From the NCBI RefSeq assembly GCF_001905905.1, contig NZ_LIVT01000017.1:1-64000 (forward strand): 64,000 nt of DNA. Reading direction: 5' to 3'. This DNA comes from Streptomyces sp. CB02366. Its GTDB lineage: Bacteria; Actinomycetota; Actinomycetes; Streptomycetales; Streptomycetaceae. The notes below the pieces were generated by a model. It was not told the DNA's origin, ran no database searches, and saw only the letters and a program-made list of their open reading frames with translations. Made by a program: the position numbers and the translations under genes. Every line of letters starts with the position of its first letter. Position 1 is the first letter of the stretch. This document shows positions 18,008 through 27,740 of this stretch, piece by piece.

Positions 18008-19837
18008 TCATGCCGCGCTCACCTCGTGCTCGGGCTGCGTCCGCGCGGTGTGGCCGCACGGGCGGGCGGGGCGGGCGCGGAACGGGCGGGGCGGCGAGAG
18101 GTTCACGAAGCCCTCCGCCCGCATCGCCGCGATCCCGATGCGGGGCAGGTCGCGGCTGGTGCGGAAGACCACGAAGCGGGGCTCCCAGCGCGGCTGGAAC
18201 TTGGCGTTGAACTTGTACAGCGACTCGATCTGGAACCAGCGCGACAGGAAGATCAGCAGCCCGCGCCAGCAGCGCAGCACCGGTCCCGCGCCGAGCCGTT
18301 CGCCGCGGGCGAGCGCGGAGCGGAACATGGCGAAGTTCAGCGAGACCCGGTCGACGCCGAGCCTCTCGGCGGCCTGGAGGGAGGCGACGATCAGCAGTTC
18401 GTTCATGCCGGGGTCGGCCGAGCGGTCGCGGCGCATCAGCTCCAGCGACATCCCGTCGCGCCCCCAGGGGACGAAATGGAGGACCGCCTTCAGGTCGCCG
18501 TGCGGGGCGTCCTGCGTACCGGAGCCGGGCAGGTGGGCGGTGGCGATCACGCAGTCGCCGTCGGCCGGGTCGCCGATCCGGCCCAGCGCCATGGAGAAGC
18601 CGCGCTCGGTGTCGGTGCCGCGCCAGTCGGCGGCGGCGTGCCGGATGCGGTCCAGTTCGGTGTCGCCGATGTCACGTGCCCGCCGGACCCGGGTCTCGTA
18701 GCCGGCCCGCTCGATGCGCTTGACCATCTGGCGCACGTTCCGCATGGCCCGTCCGGAGAGGGAGAAATCCGCGGCGTCCACCACCGCCTCGTCCCCGAGC
18801 TCCAGGGCGGTGAGCCCGGTCTCCCGGGTCCAGACCTGGCCGCCGGTCTCGCTGCAGCCCATCACGGCGGGGGTCCAGGAGTGCGCCCGCGCCTCGTCCA
18901 TGAAGCGCTCGATCGCGCCCGGCCACGCCTCCACGTCTCCGATCGGGTCGCCGCCGGCCAGCATCACCCCGGAGACGACCCGGTAGCAGACGGCGGCCTT
19001 GCCGCTGGGGGAGAAGACGACGGCCTTGTCGCGGCGGAGCGCGAAGTGGCCGAGCGAGTCCCGGCCGCCGTGCCGCTCCAGGAGGGCCCGCAGCCGGGCC
19101 TCGTCGTCCTCGGTGAGGCGGGCGGCCGGGTGCTCGGGGCGGAAGGCGAAGTAGACGGTGGTGACGGCGGTCAGCAGGCCGAGCGCGCCCAGCGAGCAGG
19201 CCACCGTCCAGCTGGTCCGCCCGGCGTAGTCGACGGGCCCCTCGACGCCGAACAGGCCGTACAGCACGTGTTGGAGGCGGTCGGCGATGGACGGGTCCCC
19301 GACGACGCGGCCGGGGTGGGCGCTGACGATGATCAGTCCGAGCCCCAGCGAACCGGCCCCGAGCAGCACGAAGTTGACGAGCGCGCGCCAGCGGCTGCGC
19401 GGGTCGGGCAGGGCCCGGAACTGGTCGCGGTGGCGCACCAGCAGCCAGCAGAGCACCAGCGGGACGAGTACCCCGACGACCGAGTGGCGGTACGCGAACT
19501 GGGCCGCGGCCCCCGCGGGCAGCAGGGCCACCGCCGCCCGCCAGGCCCGCCGCTTGTGCCGCTTCAGCCCGTGTGCGAGCAGGAGCAGGAGGACGCCCGC
19601 GCTGAGGGAGAGCGCGGCGGCGAACGGGCCGAGCGCGCCGGGGAGCACTTCGGCGATGGAGTGCATACGGCTGTGCCGGAAGCGGGGGAAGACCCCGGCG
19701 GCGACGTCGATCAGCCCGACGACGGTGCAGGCGGTGCCGACGATCGCCGGTACGGATTCGGGGCGCGGCCCGTGGAGCGACCGGCGGACGCGCCGCGGAA
19801 CCGATATCGACTTATCCCCATCTAGCGTGACAGACAT
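18008..19837 (-). CDS. Phosphatidylglycerol lysyltransferase domain protein (MprF-like)
   Basis: 609 residues. The first half has about six membrane segments. The second half is a cytosolic dupli-GNAT domain (DUF2156), as in MprF and LysX, with GDPIGDVEAWPGAIERFMDEAR (GDPIGD) and SLNFAMFRSA as conserved blocks. Such enzymes move an aminoacyl group from tRNA to phosphatidylglycerol, reducing negative surface charge and giving resistance to cationic peptides. Unlike mycobacterial LysX it has no fused lysyl-tRNA synthetase. Amino-acid specificity cannot be read from sequence. Confidence 0.82.
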   Translation of the reverse strand: MSVTLDGDKSISVPRRVRRSLHGPRPESVPAIVGTACTVVGLIDVAAGVFPRFRHSRMHSIAEVLPGALGPFAAALSLSAGVLLLLLAHGLKRHKRRAWRAAVALLPAGAAAQFAYRHSVVGVLVPLVLCWLLVRHRDQFRALPDPRSRWRALVNFVLLGAGSLGLGLIIVSAHPGRVVGDPSIADRLQHVLYGLFGVEGPVDYAGRTSWTVACSLGALGLLTAVTTVYFAFRPEHPAARLTEDDEARLRALLERHGGRDSLGHFALRRDKAVVFSPSGKAAVCYRVVSGVMLAGGDPIGDVEAWPGAIERFMDEARAHSWTPAVMGCSETGGQVWTRETGLTALELGDEAVVDAADFSLSGRAMRNVRQMVKRIERAGYETRVRRARDIGDTELDRIRHAAADWRGTDTERGFSMALGRIGDPADGDCVIATAHLPGSGTQDAPHGDLKAVLHFVPWGRDGMSLELMRRDRSADPGMNELLIVASLQAAERLGVDRVSLNFAMFRSALARGERLGAGPVLRCWRGLLIFLSRWFQIESLYKFNAKFQPRWEPRFVVFRTSRDLPRIGIAAMRAEGFVNLSPPRPFRARPARPCGHTARTQPEHEVSAA

Positions 19838-20030
19838 CGCTTCCCGTGGCTTCGCGTGAGATTTCCTGAGTCCGCCGACCGGAGCCGCTCGGACGATGTG
19901 CGCCCTCTAGGACGGGGGCCGGGGAGCGGGGGTTCACCCACATTCCGGAAATTTCCCGCATCCGGCCCCGGTCCGGCCCTGCGCCGGACCTCGTCCGCCC
20001 CGGTACGGAGAACACGGAGAAAGCACGCTC

Positions 20031-21164
20031 ATGGGTCTCACCAGCACCGCGGTCCTCGCGGTCGTGGCGGCGACGGCCGTCGCGCTGTTCGCCGCCACGG
20101 TCCGGTTCTGGCCGCGGTTGGCCCGCCCCGGCGCGGTCGCGGTCTCGGGCCGGATCGGACTGCTGCTGGCGACCCAGCTGACGCTGTTCGCCGCGGTGGG
20201 CCTGGCGGCCAACAACGCCTTTCTCTTCTACGGCTCCTGGGCCGACCTCTTCGGGCGGGAGCAGGAGTTGGGGGTCGTCACCGACCACGCGGAGGGTGTG
20301 GCCGGCTCGCCGCACCTGGCGCGGATCGCCACCCGGCGCCCGGACGTGCCGGGCGGGCGGACGCCCTCGGCCGGCGGGCGGATCGACCAGGTGGTGGTCT
20401 CGGGGCGCAGGTCGGGCATCGAGGCGCCCGCGTACGTCTATCTGCCGCCGGAGTACTTCCGGGCGGCGTACGCCGGGCGGACGTTCCCGGCGGCGGTGGT
20501 CCTGACGGGGTACCCGGGCACGGCCGAGAACCTCCTGAAGGGCCTGCGCTACCCGCAGACGGCGCATGAGCGGGTGAGGGCGGGGAAGGCCCGGCCGATG
20601 ATCCTGGTGATGCTGCGTCCGACGGTCGCGCCGCCCCGGGACACCGAGTGCGTGGACGTCCCGGGAGGCCCGCAGACGGAGACGTTCTTCGCGAAGGACC
20701 TCCCGGAGGCGGTGGCGGACTCCTACCGGGTCGGGAAGGAGGCCCGTGACTGGGGGATCATCGGCAACTCCACGGGCGGCTACTGCGCGTTGAAGATCGG
20801 GATGCTCCACCCGGACCGGTACGCGGCGAGCGCCGGGCTCTCCGCGTACTACGAGGCGGCCGAGGACCCGACGACGGGCGACCTGTTCCACGGGCGGCGG
20901 GAGCTGCGCGACCGCGCCGACCTGATGTGGAACCTGGAGAACCGGCCGCCGAGGGGCGGGTCCTTCCTGGTGACGACGTCCCGGGAGGGCGAGGACAACC
21001 TCAGGAGCACGATGAGGTTCATCGAGAAGGTGAAGGCGCCCGCGCGGGTCTCCTCCATCGTGCTCGACAGCGGCGGGCACAACTTCACGACCTGGCGGCG
21101 GGAGATCCCGCCGGCCCTGGAGTGGCTGAGCGCCCGCCTCGGCGGGAGCCGGGCCCCGGAATGA
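20031..21164 (+). CDS. Membrane-anchored esterase (alpha/beta hydrolase, EstD-like)
   Basis: 377 residues. Two or three N-terminal membrane segments end near residue 70, followed by an extracytoplasmic hydrolase domain of the putative-esterase/antigen 85-like family. The nucleophile elbow is GNSTGG (G-x-S-x-G), the candidate histidine is in DSGGHNFTTW, and the conserved entry is YVYLPPEYF. Mycolyltransferase-like or general esterase activity is possible; Streptomyces has no mycolates, so the substrate is unknown. The stop codon is only 13 bp from that of the convergent ABC ATPase gene. Confidence 0.8.
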   Translation: MGLTSTAVLAVVAATAVALFAATVRFWPRLARPGAVAVSGRIGLLLATQLTLFAAVGLAANNAFLFYGSWADLFGREQELGVVTDHAEGVAGSPHLARIATRRPDVPGGRTPSAGGRIDQVVVSGRRSGIEAPAYVYLPPEYFRAAYAGRTFPAAVVLTGYPGTAENLLKGLRYPQTAHERVRAGKARPMILVMLRPTVAPPRDTECVDVPGGPQTETFFAKDLPEAVADSYRVGKEARDWGIIGNSTGGYCALKIGMLHPDRYAASAGLSAYYEAAEDPTTGDLFHGRRELRDRADLMWNLENRPPRGGSFLVTTSREGEDNLRSTMRFIEKVKAPARVSSIVLDSGGHNFTTWRREIPPALEWLSARLGGSRAPE

Positions 21165-21177
21165 CCGGGGCCGGTCC

Positions 21178-22362
21178 TCAGGAGGTCCGGGCGACCGTCG
21201 CGACCGTCTCCACGGCGACCTCCGCGCGCGGTACGTCCTGGGCGTCCGCGTCGATCGAGCGGCGCAGGGCCTCGTGCAGGCGGGCGGGGGTCAGCACGCC
21301 GAGGAAGCGGCCCCCGCCCTCCTCGTCGACGACCGCGATCCAGCCCGCGTCGTGCTGGAGCATGGTGGCGAACCCCTGCTTGAGGGGCGCGCCGAGCGGG
21401 AGCCACGCCTCCATCCGGCGGGCGTGGTCGCGGACGGCGCCCCCGGCGGCCCCCCGCGCGGTGGCGTCGGCGGGGATCCAGCCGTGGAGGTTGTCGCGGC
21501 CGTCCAGGACGACCGCCCAGCGCGCGCCCTGGGACCTGAGCCGTTCGGTGGCCGTGGCCAGCGGGTCGTCGAGGTGGACGACCGGCGGCTGATCGAGGTC
21601 GCTCTCCTCCACGGGCGTCACCGAGAGCCGCTTGAGGCCGCGGTCCGCACCGACGAAATCGGCCACGTAGGGGGTCGCCGGGGCTCCCAGCACGGTGGCG
21701 GGGGAGTCGAACTGCTCGATGCGGCCCTGCCCGTAGACGGCGATCCGGTCGCCCAGGCGGACGGCCTCCTCGATGTCGTGCGTGACGAACAGCACGGTCT
21801 TGCGGACCTGGGCCTGGAGTTTCAGGAATTCGTTCTGGAGGCGTTCGCGGACGACGGGATCGACCGCTCCGAAAGGCTCGTCCATCAGGAGGACGGGCGG
21901 GTCGGCGGCCAATGCCCGAGCCACGCCCACACGTTGGCGCTGACCACCGGAAAGCTGCTCCGGATAGCGGTCGCCATGAACGGAAGGATCGAGTCCGACG
22001 AGGTCGAGGAGTTCGGCGGCGCGTTCGCGTCCCTTTCCGCGCTTCCAGCCCAGCAGATGGGGAACGGTCGCGGTGTTCTCCAGCACCGTCCTGTGCGGGA
22101 AGAGGCCGACCTGTTGGATCACATAGCCGATTCTGCGGCGCAGTCGGACGGGATCGATGGTGGATATGTCGTCCCCGTCGAGGAATATCCGGCCCTCGGT
22201 CGGTTCGATCAGCCGGTTCACCATCTTCATGGTGGTCGTCTTGCCGCAACCGGACGGTCCGACGAGCGTGACCAGTTCACCCTCGGCGACCTCGAAGGAA
22301 AGGTCGTCGACGGCGGTGGTGCCGTCGGCGTACCGCTTGGTGACATGCTCGAAACGGATCAT
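21178..22362 (-). CDS. Glycine betaine/choline ABC transporter ATPase (OpuCA/ProV-type)
   Basis: 394 residues. The ATPase domain has Walker A GPSGCGKTT, signature LSGGQRQR, Walker B VLLMDEPF and the H-loop VTHDIEEAV. Two C-terminal CBS domains (about 245-385) are typical of OpuCA and sense ionic strength or nucleotide. It energises uptake of osmoprotectants. The gene is divergent from the permease/binding-protein genes, an unusual split; the shared 204-bp region must serve both directions. Confidence 0.9.
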   Translation of the reverse strand: MIRFEHVTKRYADGTTAVDDLSFEVAEGELVTLVGPSGCGKTTTMKMVNRLIEPTEGRIFLDGDDISTIDPVRLRRRIGYVIQQVGLFPHRTVLENTATVPHLLGWKRGKGRERAAELLDLVGLDPSVHGDRYPEQLSGGQRQRVGVARALAADPPVLLMDEPFGAVDPVVRERLQNEFLKLQAQVRKTVLFVTHDIEEAVRLGDRIAVYGQGRIEQFDSPATVLGAPATPYVADFVGADRGLKRLSVTPVEESDLDQPPVVHLDDPLATATERLRSQGARWAVVLDGRDNLHGWIPADATARGAAGGAVRDHARRMEAWLPLGAPLKQGFATMLQHDAGWIAVVDEEGGGRFLGVLTPARLHEALRRSIDADAQDVPRAEVAVETVATVARTS

Positions 22363-22566
22363 GGTTCCCCATTGTGGAGGGCGTTTCGTGAAGGGCGTGT
22401 TGCCGGAATGCGACAGCCCTCCGCGATTGTCGGTGGTCGAGGATAGGCTCGCCAGTCATCAGTTCGATCCGGTGCGATCCGGGGGCCGCGGGGTTCCGGG
22501 CGGAGCGCCGGGGCGGTTTCCCGGAGCGTTCCCGGGCGATGAGGACGGGCAGGAGGTGGAGGGCGG

Positions 22567-23334
22567 ATGGCCGGACGGAGCTGTCTGGCGACGAACGACT
22601 GGATCTGCGGGGAGTATCTGCGCTCCCGGAGCCAGGAGTTGACGGACGCGACCGTGCAACACGTGGGGATCACGGCCGTCTCGGTGCTGATCGGGCTCGC
22701 GGTGGCCTTTCCGCTGGCCCTGCTCGCCCGCCGGGGCCGGGGGTTCGCCGGGCCGGTGCTCGGGCTGACGACCGTGCTCTACACCGTGCCCTCGCTGGCG
22801 ATGTTCTCGTTGCTGCTGCCCCTGTTCGGGCTGTCGGCCTCGCTCGTCGTGACCGGCCTGGTGCTCTATTCGCTGACCATCCTCGTGCGCAACATCCTGG
22901 CCGGGCTCGAAGCGGTGCCGCAGGAGGCCAGGGAAGCCGCCCGCGGCATGGGGTACGGGCCGGCGAGGCTGCTGTGGGAGGTGGAGCTGCCGCTGGCGCT
23001 GCCCGCGGTGATGGCGGGGGTGCGGATAGCCACCGTGTCGACGGTCGCGCTGACCACGGTCGGTTCGCTCGTCGGCAAGGGCGGCCTCGGCAACCTCATC
23101 GAGGACGCGTTGCCCAGCTTCTTCAAGGCCCAGGTGCTCACCGCCTCGGTGCTGTGCGTGCTGCTCGCGGTGGCGGCGGACCTGCTGCTGCTCGGCCTCC
23201 AGCGGCTGCTGACGCCCTGGACGCGTCTCTCCGGGGCGGGCCGGCCGGGCGCGGCGACGACGGACGCCGGGCCGCGGGCCCCGGCGGTGACGGACGCGGG
23301 GCCTCCCGCCCCGGCGAAGGCGGAGGTGGGCTGA
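22567..23334 (+). CDS. Glycine betaine/choline ABC permease (OpuCB-like)
   Basis: 255 residues with about six membrane segments and the binding-protein-dependent permease signature EAAREMG-type loop, here EAREAARGMGYGP. It forms half of the membrane channel with the next gene. The start is an ATG after a strong GGAGGTGGAGGG site. The C-terminal about 30 residues repeat a T-D-A-G-P pattern. The next gene starts three bases after its stop. Confidence 0.88.
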   Translation: MAGRSCLATNDWICGEYLRSRSQELTDATVQHVGITAVSVLIGLAVAFPLALLARRGRGFAGPVLGLTTVLYTVPSLAMFSLLLPLFGLSASLVVTGLVLYSLTILVRNILAGLEAVPQEAREAARGMGYGPARLLWEVELPLALPAVMAGVRIATVSTVALTTVGSLVGKGGLGNLIEDALPSFFKAQVLTASVLCVLLAVAADLLLLGLQRLLTPWTRLSGAGRPGAATTDAGPRAPAVTDAGPPAPAKAEVG

Positions 23335-23337
23335 CCC

Positions 23338-24039
23338 GTGGGAGTCGTCGGCGACGCCTGGACCTGGCTGACCACCGGGGCCAACTGGTCGGGGGAGGGC
23401 GGGGCCGCGCACCGGCTCGGCGAGCACCTGTACGTGAGCGGGGTCGCCCTCGCGGCGGCCTGCGCGATAGCCCTGCCGCTCGCCCTGTACCTGGGGCACA
23501 TCGGCAGGGGCGGCCCGCTGGCGGTGAACATCTCCAACGTGGGGCGGGCCGTCCCCGTCTTCGCGGTGCTGGCCCTGTTCATGGTCACGCCCCTGCGCAA
23601 CGCGGGGTACTGGCCCACCATCATCGCGCTGGTCCTGTTCGCGGTTCCGCCGCTGCTGACCAACGCCTACGTCGGCATGCGGGAGGTGGACCGGGCGGTG
23701 GTGGAGGCGGCGCGCGGCATGGGGATGTCGGGTCTCCAGCTCTTCGTCCGGGTCGAACTGCCGCTCGCCCACCCGATGATCATGACGGGGCTGCGGTCCG
23801 CCGCCGTCCAGGTCGTGGCCACCGCGTCGATCGCCGCGATGGTCGGCCTCGGCGGTCTCGGCCGGATCATCACCGCCGGGTTCAACACCTACGACACCGC
23901 CCAGGTCTTCGCGGGCGCCGTCCTGGTCGCCGGGCTCGCCCTGGTGGTGGAGGGCGTGCTGGTGGGCCTGGACCGGCTGCTCTCCCCGCTCCGCCGCCGC
24001 CGGCCCACGCCCCCCGCCCGCCGCGCACGACCCGCATGA
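23338..24039 (+). CDS. Glycine betaine/choline ABC permease (OpuCD-like)
   Basis: 233 residues, six membrane segments, with the EAA loop VEAARGMGMSGLQLF. It is the second half of the channel. The GTG start nearly touches the preceding stop codon, so the two permeases are translationally coupled. The end is Pro/Arg-rich. Confidence 0.88.
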   Translation: MGVVGDAWTWLTTGANWSGEGGAAHRLGEHLYVSGVALAAACAIALPLALYLGHIGRGGPLAVNISNVGRAVPVFAVLALFMVTPLRNAGYWPTIIALVLFAVPPLLTNAYVGMREVDRAVVEAARGMGMSGLQLFVRVELPLAHPMIMTGLRSAAVQVVATASIAAMVGLGGLGRIITAGFNTYDTAQVFAGAVLVAGLALVVEGVLVGLDRLLSPLRRRRPTPPARRARPA

Positions 24040-24171
24040 CGCGCACGGGTGTGAACGCCGGGCCCGCGGACACGCTTCCTGCGGACGCCGCCCCCGGGCT
24101 GCTCCGCCCGGGCACGCCCTCGGTCGCTTTCTTCTGATCACTTCCCTCTGTTCGGACGGAGAACAACACAT

Positions 24172-25143
24172 ATGAGCAGGACCTCGCGGATAGCCGGTGC
24201 GGTCGTCGGCATGGTGGCGCTGGCCGGGTCGCTCGCGGCCTGCGGCGGCGACAGCCTGGAGCAGGAGAAGGGCGGCCCGGCCTCCTCCGGCGGGGGCGGC
24301 GGGAAGGGCTCCCTGGTCGTCGGTTCGGCCGCGTTCACCGAGTCCAAGGTGCTCGCCGAGCTGTACGCGCAGATCCTGGGCGACGCCGGATACAGCACCT
24401 CCGTCACCACGGTGAAGAACCGTGAGCTGTACGAGCCGTCGCTGGAGAAGGGCGAGATCGACGTCGTACCGGAGTACGCGGCCACCATCGCCGAGTTCCT
24501 CAACGCCAAGGTCAACGGCGCCGACAAGGCCCAGGAGAAGCCCGTGGCCTCCGGGGACGTCGGGGCCACCGTCTCCGCGTTGAAGCGGCTCGCCGAACCG
24601 CTGGGCCTCACGGTCCTCCCGCCCGGAAAGGCCGTCGACCAGAACGCCTTCGCGGTATCGGAGGAATTCGCCGAGAAGAACGACCTCGCCTCCCTTTCCG
24701 ATCTGGGGAAGGCGAAGATCAAGGTCAGGATCGCGGCGGGCGACGAGTGCGAGGTGCGGCCCTTCTGCGCACCGGGTCTCAAGGAGACGTACGGCATCGA
24801 CGTCACCGGTATCGACCCGAAGGGCGTCGGCACCCCGCAGTCCAAGCAGGCGGTCCGCGACGGCAAGGCCCAACTGGTCCTGACGACCACGACGGACGCC
24901 GTGCTGGACGGACTGGTGTTCCTGAAGGACGACAAGAAGCTCCAGAACGCGGACAACGTCCTTCCGGTTCTGCATACGAAGGACGCGGGCGCGCCGGAGA
25001 TCGCCGACGCCCTCGGCAAGCTCACCGCCGCGCTCACGACGGAAGATCTCGCCGAGCTGAACCGGAAGGTGGACGCCGAGCGGGCCAAGCCCGCCGACGT
25101 CGCCAAGGAGTATCTGGAGTCGAAGGGACTGATCGGGAAGTAG
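24172..25143 (+). CDS. Osmoprotectant-binding lipoprotein (OpuCC/OpuAC-like)
   Basis: 323 residues. The signal sequence ends in the lipobox LAAC (Cys24), followed by a Gly/Ser linker and a type II periplasmic binding domain beginning VVGSAAFTESKVLAELY (GSAAFTES is typical of quaternary-amine binders). The VPEYAATIAEF segment and DAVLDGLVFLKDDK end also fit. It delivers the solute to the permeases encoded just upstream. Confidence 0.9.
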   Translation: MSRTSRIAGAVVGMVALAGSLAACGGDSLEQEKGGPASSGGGGGKGSLVVGSAAFTESKVLAELYAQILGDAGYSTSVTTVKNRELYEPSLEKGEIDVVPEYAATIAEFLNAKVNGADKAQEKPVASGDVGATVSALKRLAEPLGLTVLPPGKAVDQNAFAVSEEFAEKNDLASLSDLGKAKIKVRIAAGDECEVRPFCAPGLKETYGIDVTGIDPKGVGTPQSKQAVRDGKAQLVLTTTTDAVLDGLVFLKDDKKLQNADNVLPVLHTKDAGAPEIADALGKLTAALTTEDLAELNRKVDAERAKPADVAKEYLESKGLIGK

Positions 25144-25249
25144 CGTTCGGGCCCGGAGAAAAGAGCCGGGCGAGCGCCTTCGGGGGGCCGTGAGGTAACC
25201 GGCGGGGAACAGATTTCCGGGCGGCCCCCCACATGGTCCGTGCACACGG

Positions 25250-25262
25250 TAAATTTCAGGCC
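25250..25262 (+). promoter_or_regulatory. Leaderless-type promoter of coiled-coil gene
   Basis: TAAATT at 25250-25255 and seven bases to ATG 25263. Confidence 0.5.
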
Positions 25263-26384
25263 ATGCCCCGTGGACGCCACCGCCATTCGCCGCCCCTCCA
25301 CAAAATCCTGCCCCCCTCCGTGGTGGCGGGCGTTTCGGTCGTCGGCGCCGCCGGCGCCTGGCTGCCGGCCGAACCCCTGGCCCTGCGCGGCCTGGTGGCC
25401 GTCGTGGCGGCCGCCGCCGTCACCGGCGCGTATCTGATGCGGAGCTGGGACCGGGCGGCGGGGCTGCGGGTCGCCGAGCTGACGCGCGCCCGCACCCGCG
25501 ACGAATGGCGGGCCGAGGAGCGGATCGCCGAGCTGGAGCAGGACCTGGAGGAGTCGCGCGAGCTGCGCACCCGTCTGGAGGCCAAGCTCCGCCGCAAGCG
25601 GGTGGAGCTGGCCGGGCTGCGCGGTGAGCACGCCGGACTGCTGCGCCGTTACGCCAACGCCGAGACCGAGCGGGCCAGCGCGCTGGAGGGCCGGCGGCAG
25701 CTCGCCGTCGAGGCGGCCGCCCCCAAGGAGCTGCTGCCCGCACGCTCCACGCCGACCCCCGAGTCGTACCGGCGCGCGGACGAGGCCCTGATGAACCTCA
25801 CGCGCAACGCGAAGATCCAGGAGGCCCGCCGCACGGCGGAGTTGGTCCGGCAGCGCGCCCTCGCCGGGCGCTCCCAGACGACGGACCCGGCGGTCCCGGA
25901 GGTCCCGGAGACGGCGGGCCCGCGGGCTTCGGCCGCCTCCGAACTCGCCCCCGCGACGGTGCCGCGCGCGCCCCGGTCCGCCTCGTCCGTCGTCCCGTAC
26001 GCGGCACGCCGCCACCCGGCGCCCCAGGGAAACTTCGACTACTTCGGCACCCAGGGCGCCCGCACCGCCCGGAGCGCCCGGAGCGCCCGCAGCCCCCAGG
26101 ACGCCGCGAGCCCGCAGGGCGGCGAGGGTGCCCAGGACGACGCGGGCGCCCAGGACGGCCCGGCTCCCCGGACCGTCCCGGCCGTCCGGGGCGCCCAGCG
26201 GGCGAAGTCCGCGATCGAGTCCGTGCAGAACGAGGACCTCGCGGACGTCGTCGGCGAGGAGGCGCTCGCCGCCCACCGCACGGGGGCCGTCGACCACCGC
26301 GCGGTCGGCAAGGTCATCGATCTCACCGCGCATGACGAGACCGAGCAGATCGACGTGGCACGCCTGCGCGGCGCCGTCTCCTGA
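25263..26384 (+). CDS. Membrane-anchored coiled-coil protein, function unknown
   Basis: 373 residues not assignable to a known function. Two closely spaced hydrophobic segments (about 17-60) anchor it. A strongly charged coiled coil follows (about 75-160, heptads such as RIAELEQDLEESRELRTRL). The rest is Ala/Pro/Ser-rich and probably disordered, with an Ala-Arg-Ser repeat (ARTARSARSARS) near 285. The end (AVGKVIDLTAHDETEQIDVARLR) looks conserved and could be a partner-binding tail. Topology suggests a cytosolic scaffold at the membrane (inference). Confidence 0.75.
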   Translation: MPRGRHRHSPPLHKILPPSVVAGVSVVGAAGAWLPAEPLALRGLVAVVAAAAVTGAYLMRSWDRAAGLRVAELTRARTRDEWRAEERIAELEQDLEESRELRTRLEAKLRRKRVELAGLRGEHAGLLRRYANAETERASALEGRRQLAVEAAAPKELLPARSTPTPESYRRADEALMNLTRNAKIQEARRTAELVRQRALAGRSQTTDPAVPEVPETAGPRASAASELAPATVPRAPRSASSVVPYAARRHPAPQGNFDYFGTQGARTARSARSARSPQDAASPQGGEGAQDDAGAQDGPAPRTVPAVRGAQRAKSAIESVQNEDLADVVGEEALAAHRTGAVDHRAVGKVIDLTAHDETEQIDVARLRGAVS

Positions 26385-26449
26385 CCGGGCGCCGCACGCG
26401 CGGCGTACCGACGCCGCCCGGCCCCGGCCGCACGCGCGCCGGTACGCGG

Positions 26450-27595
26450 CTACTTGTCGATGTCCCCGACGACGAAGAACAGCGAGCCCAGGATCGCCAC
26501 CATGTCTGCGACCAGCGTGCCCGGCAACAGCTCCGTGAGCGCCTGGATGTTGTTGAACGAGGCCGAGCGCAGCTTCAGCCGGTAGGGCGTCTTCTCACCC
26601 TTGGAGACCAGGTAGTAGCCGTTGACGCCGAGCGGGTTCTCCGTCCAGGCGTAGGTGTGGCCCTCCGGGGCCTTGAGCACCTTGGGCAGCCGTTGGTTGA
26701 CCGGGCCGGGCGCCAGGCCGGCCATCCGGTCCAGGCAGGCGTCGGCCAGGTCCAGCGAGTTGAGGGTCTGCTCCAGCAGGCACTCGAAGCGGGCCAGGCA
26801 GTCGCCCTCGCTCCGGGTGACGACCTCCAGGGTGTCCAGCAGCTCCCCGTACGCGAGGTACGGCTCGTCGCGCCGCAGGTCGAAGTCGACGCCCGAGGCG
26901 CGGGCGATCGGCCCCGACACCCCGTACCCGTACACCGCTTCGGCGGACAGCACGCCGACATCGCGCGTACGGCCCCGGAAGATCTCGTTGCCGAGGACGA
27001 GGTCCTCGTACACGCCCATCCGGGAGCGGACCGAGGCGACCGCGTCGCGGACCCGGCCGGTCCACCCCGCCGGGACGTCCTCCTTGAGGCCGCCGACCCG
27101 GTTGAACATGTAGTGCATCCGGCCGCCCGACACCTCCTCCATCACCGCCTGGAGCTCCTCGCGCTCCCGGAAGGCGTGGAAGACCGGGGTGATGCCGCCG
27201 AGTTCGAGGGGGTAGGAGCCGAGGAACATCAGGTGGTTGAGGACCCGGTTCAGCTCGGCGAGCAGCGTCCGCGTCCACACCGCGCGCTCGGGGACCTCCA
27301 TGCCGAGCATCCGCTCGACGGCCATCACCACGCCCAGCTCGTTCGAGAACGCCGAGAGCCAGTCGTGGCGGTTGGCGAGCATGACGATCTGCCGGTAGTC
27401 CCGCGCCTCGAACAGCTTCTCCGCGCCCCGGTGCATGTAGCCGACGACCGGCTCCGCGTGCTGGACGCGCTCGCCGTCCAGCACGATCCGCAACCGGAGG
27501 ACGCCGTGCGTCGAGGGGTGCTGGGGACCGATGTTCAGCACCATGTCGGTGCTCTCCGCCGCTCCGCCGATACCGATCGTGGTCGTCTCCGTCAT
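26450..27595 (-). CDS. nuoD2: NADH-quinone oxidoreductase subunit D paralogue
   Basis: 381 residues, close to the usual size of the 49-kDa complex I subunit. Present: NIGPQHPSTHGVLRL, YMHRGAEKL with Arg56 (equivalent to human NDUFS2 Arg118 of the precursor), and the quinone-site HDWLSAFSNE region. No other nuo gene is nearby, so this is an orphan copy; the full nuo operon must be elsewhere. It may replace NuoD or work with another hydrogenase-like module. A MidA-type methyltransferase gene lies directly upstream on the same strand. Confidence 0.92.
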   Translation of the reverse strand: MTETTTIGIGGAAESTDMVLNIGPQHPSTHGVLRLRIVLDGERVQHAEPVVGYMHRGAEKLFEARDYRQIVMLANRHDWLSAFSNELGVVMAVERMLGMEVPERAVWTRTLLAELNRVLNHLMFLGSYPLELGGITPVFHAFREREELQAVMEEVSGGRMHYMFNRVGGLKEDVPAGWTGRVRDAVASVRSRMGVYEDLVLGNEIFRGRTRDVGVLSAEAVYGYGVSGPIARASGVDFDLRRDEPYLAYGELLDTLEVVTRSEGDCLARFECLLEQTLNSLDLADACLDRMAGLAPGPVNQRLPKVLKAPEGHTYAWTENPLGVNGYYLVSKGEKTPYRLKLRSASFNNIQALTELLPGTLVADMVAILGSLFFVVGDIDK

Positions 27596-27600
27596 GCGGG

Positions 27601-27687
27601 ACAGTATTCCCCCTGATCCTCCTGAACCCCCCGTCCCCCTTGCTCCCCCTGATCCCCCCTGCCCCCCTGATCCCCCCTACCCCCCCC
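27601..27687 (-). promoter_or_regulatory. nuoD2 promoter with G-quadruplex-forming tract
   Basis: On the reverse (coding) strand there are at least seven runs of five or more G separated by 2-5 bases (27609-27687), partly as a repeating GGGGGGATCA unit. They end at a TACTGT box (27606-27601) five bases before the nuoD2 ATG. The tract occupies the -35 region. Confidence 0.7.
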
Positions 27688-27740
27688 GGCTCCGTCGCGC
27701 CGGGGCTCCCCCCGGGCCCCGCCGGGCCGCGCCCCGGCGG

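Noticed and set aside
22459..25245. Long antisense open frames across the transporter region and elsewhere (for example opposite ftsH, clpC and dacB)
   Set aside because: They are mirror frames of real genes in very high-GC DNA, with Arg/Gly/Val-rich or Asp/Leu/Glu-rich nonsense composition and no domain motifs.
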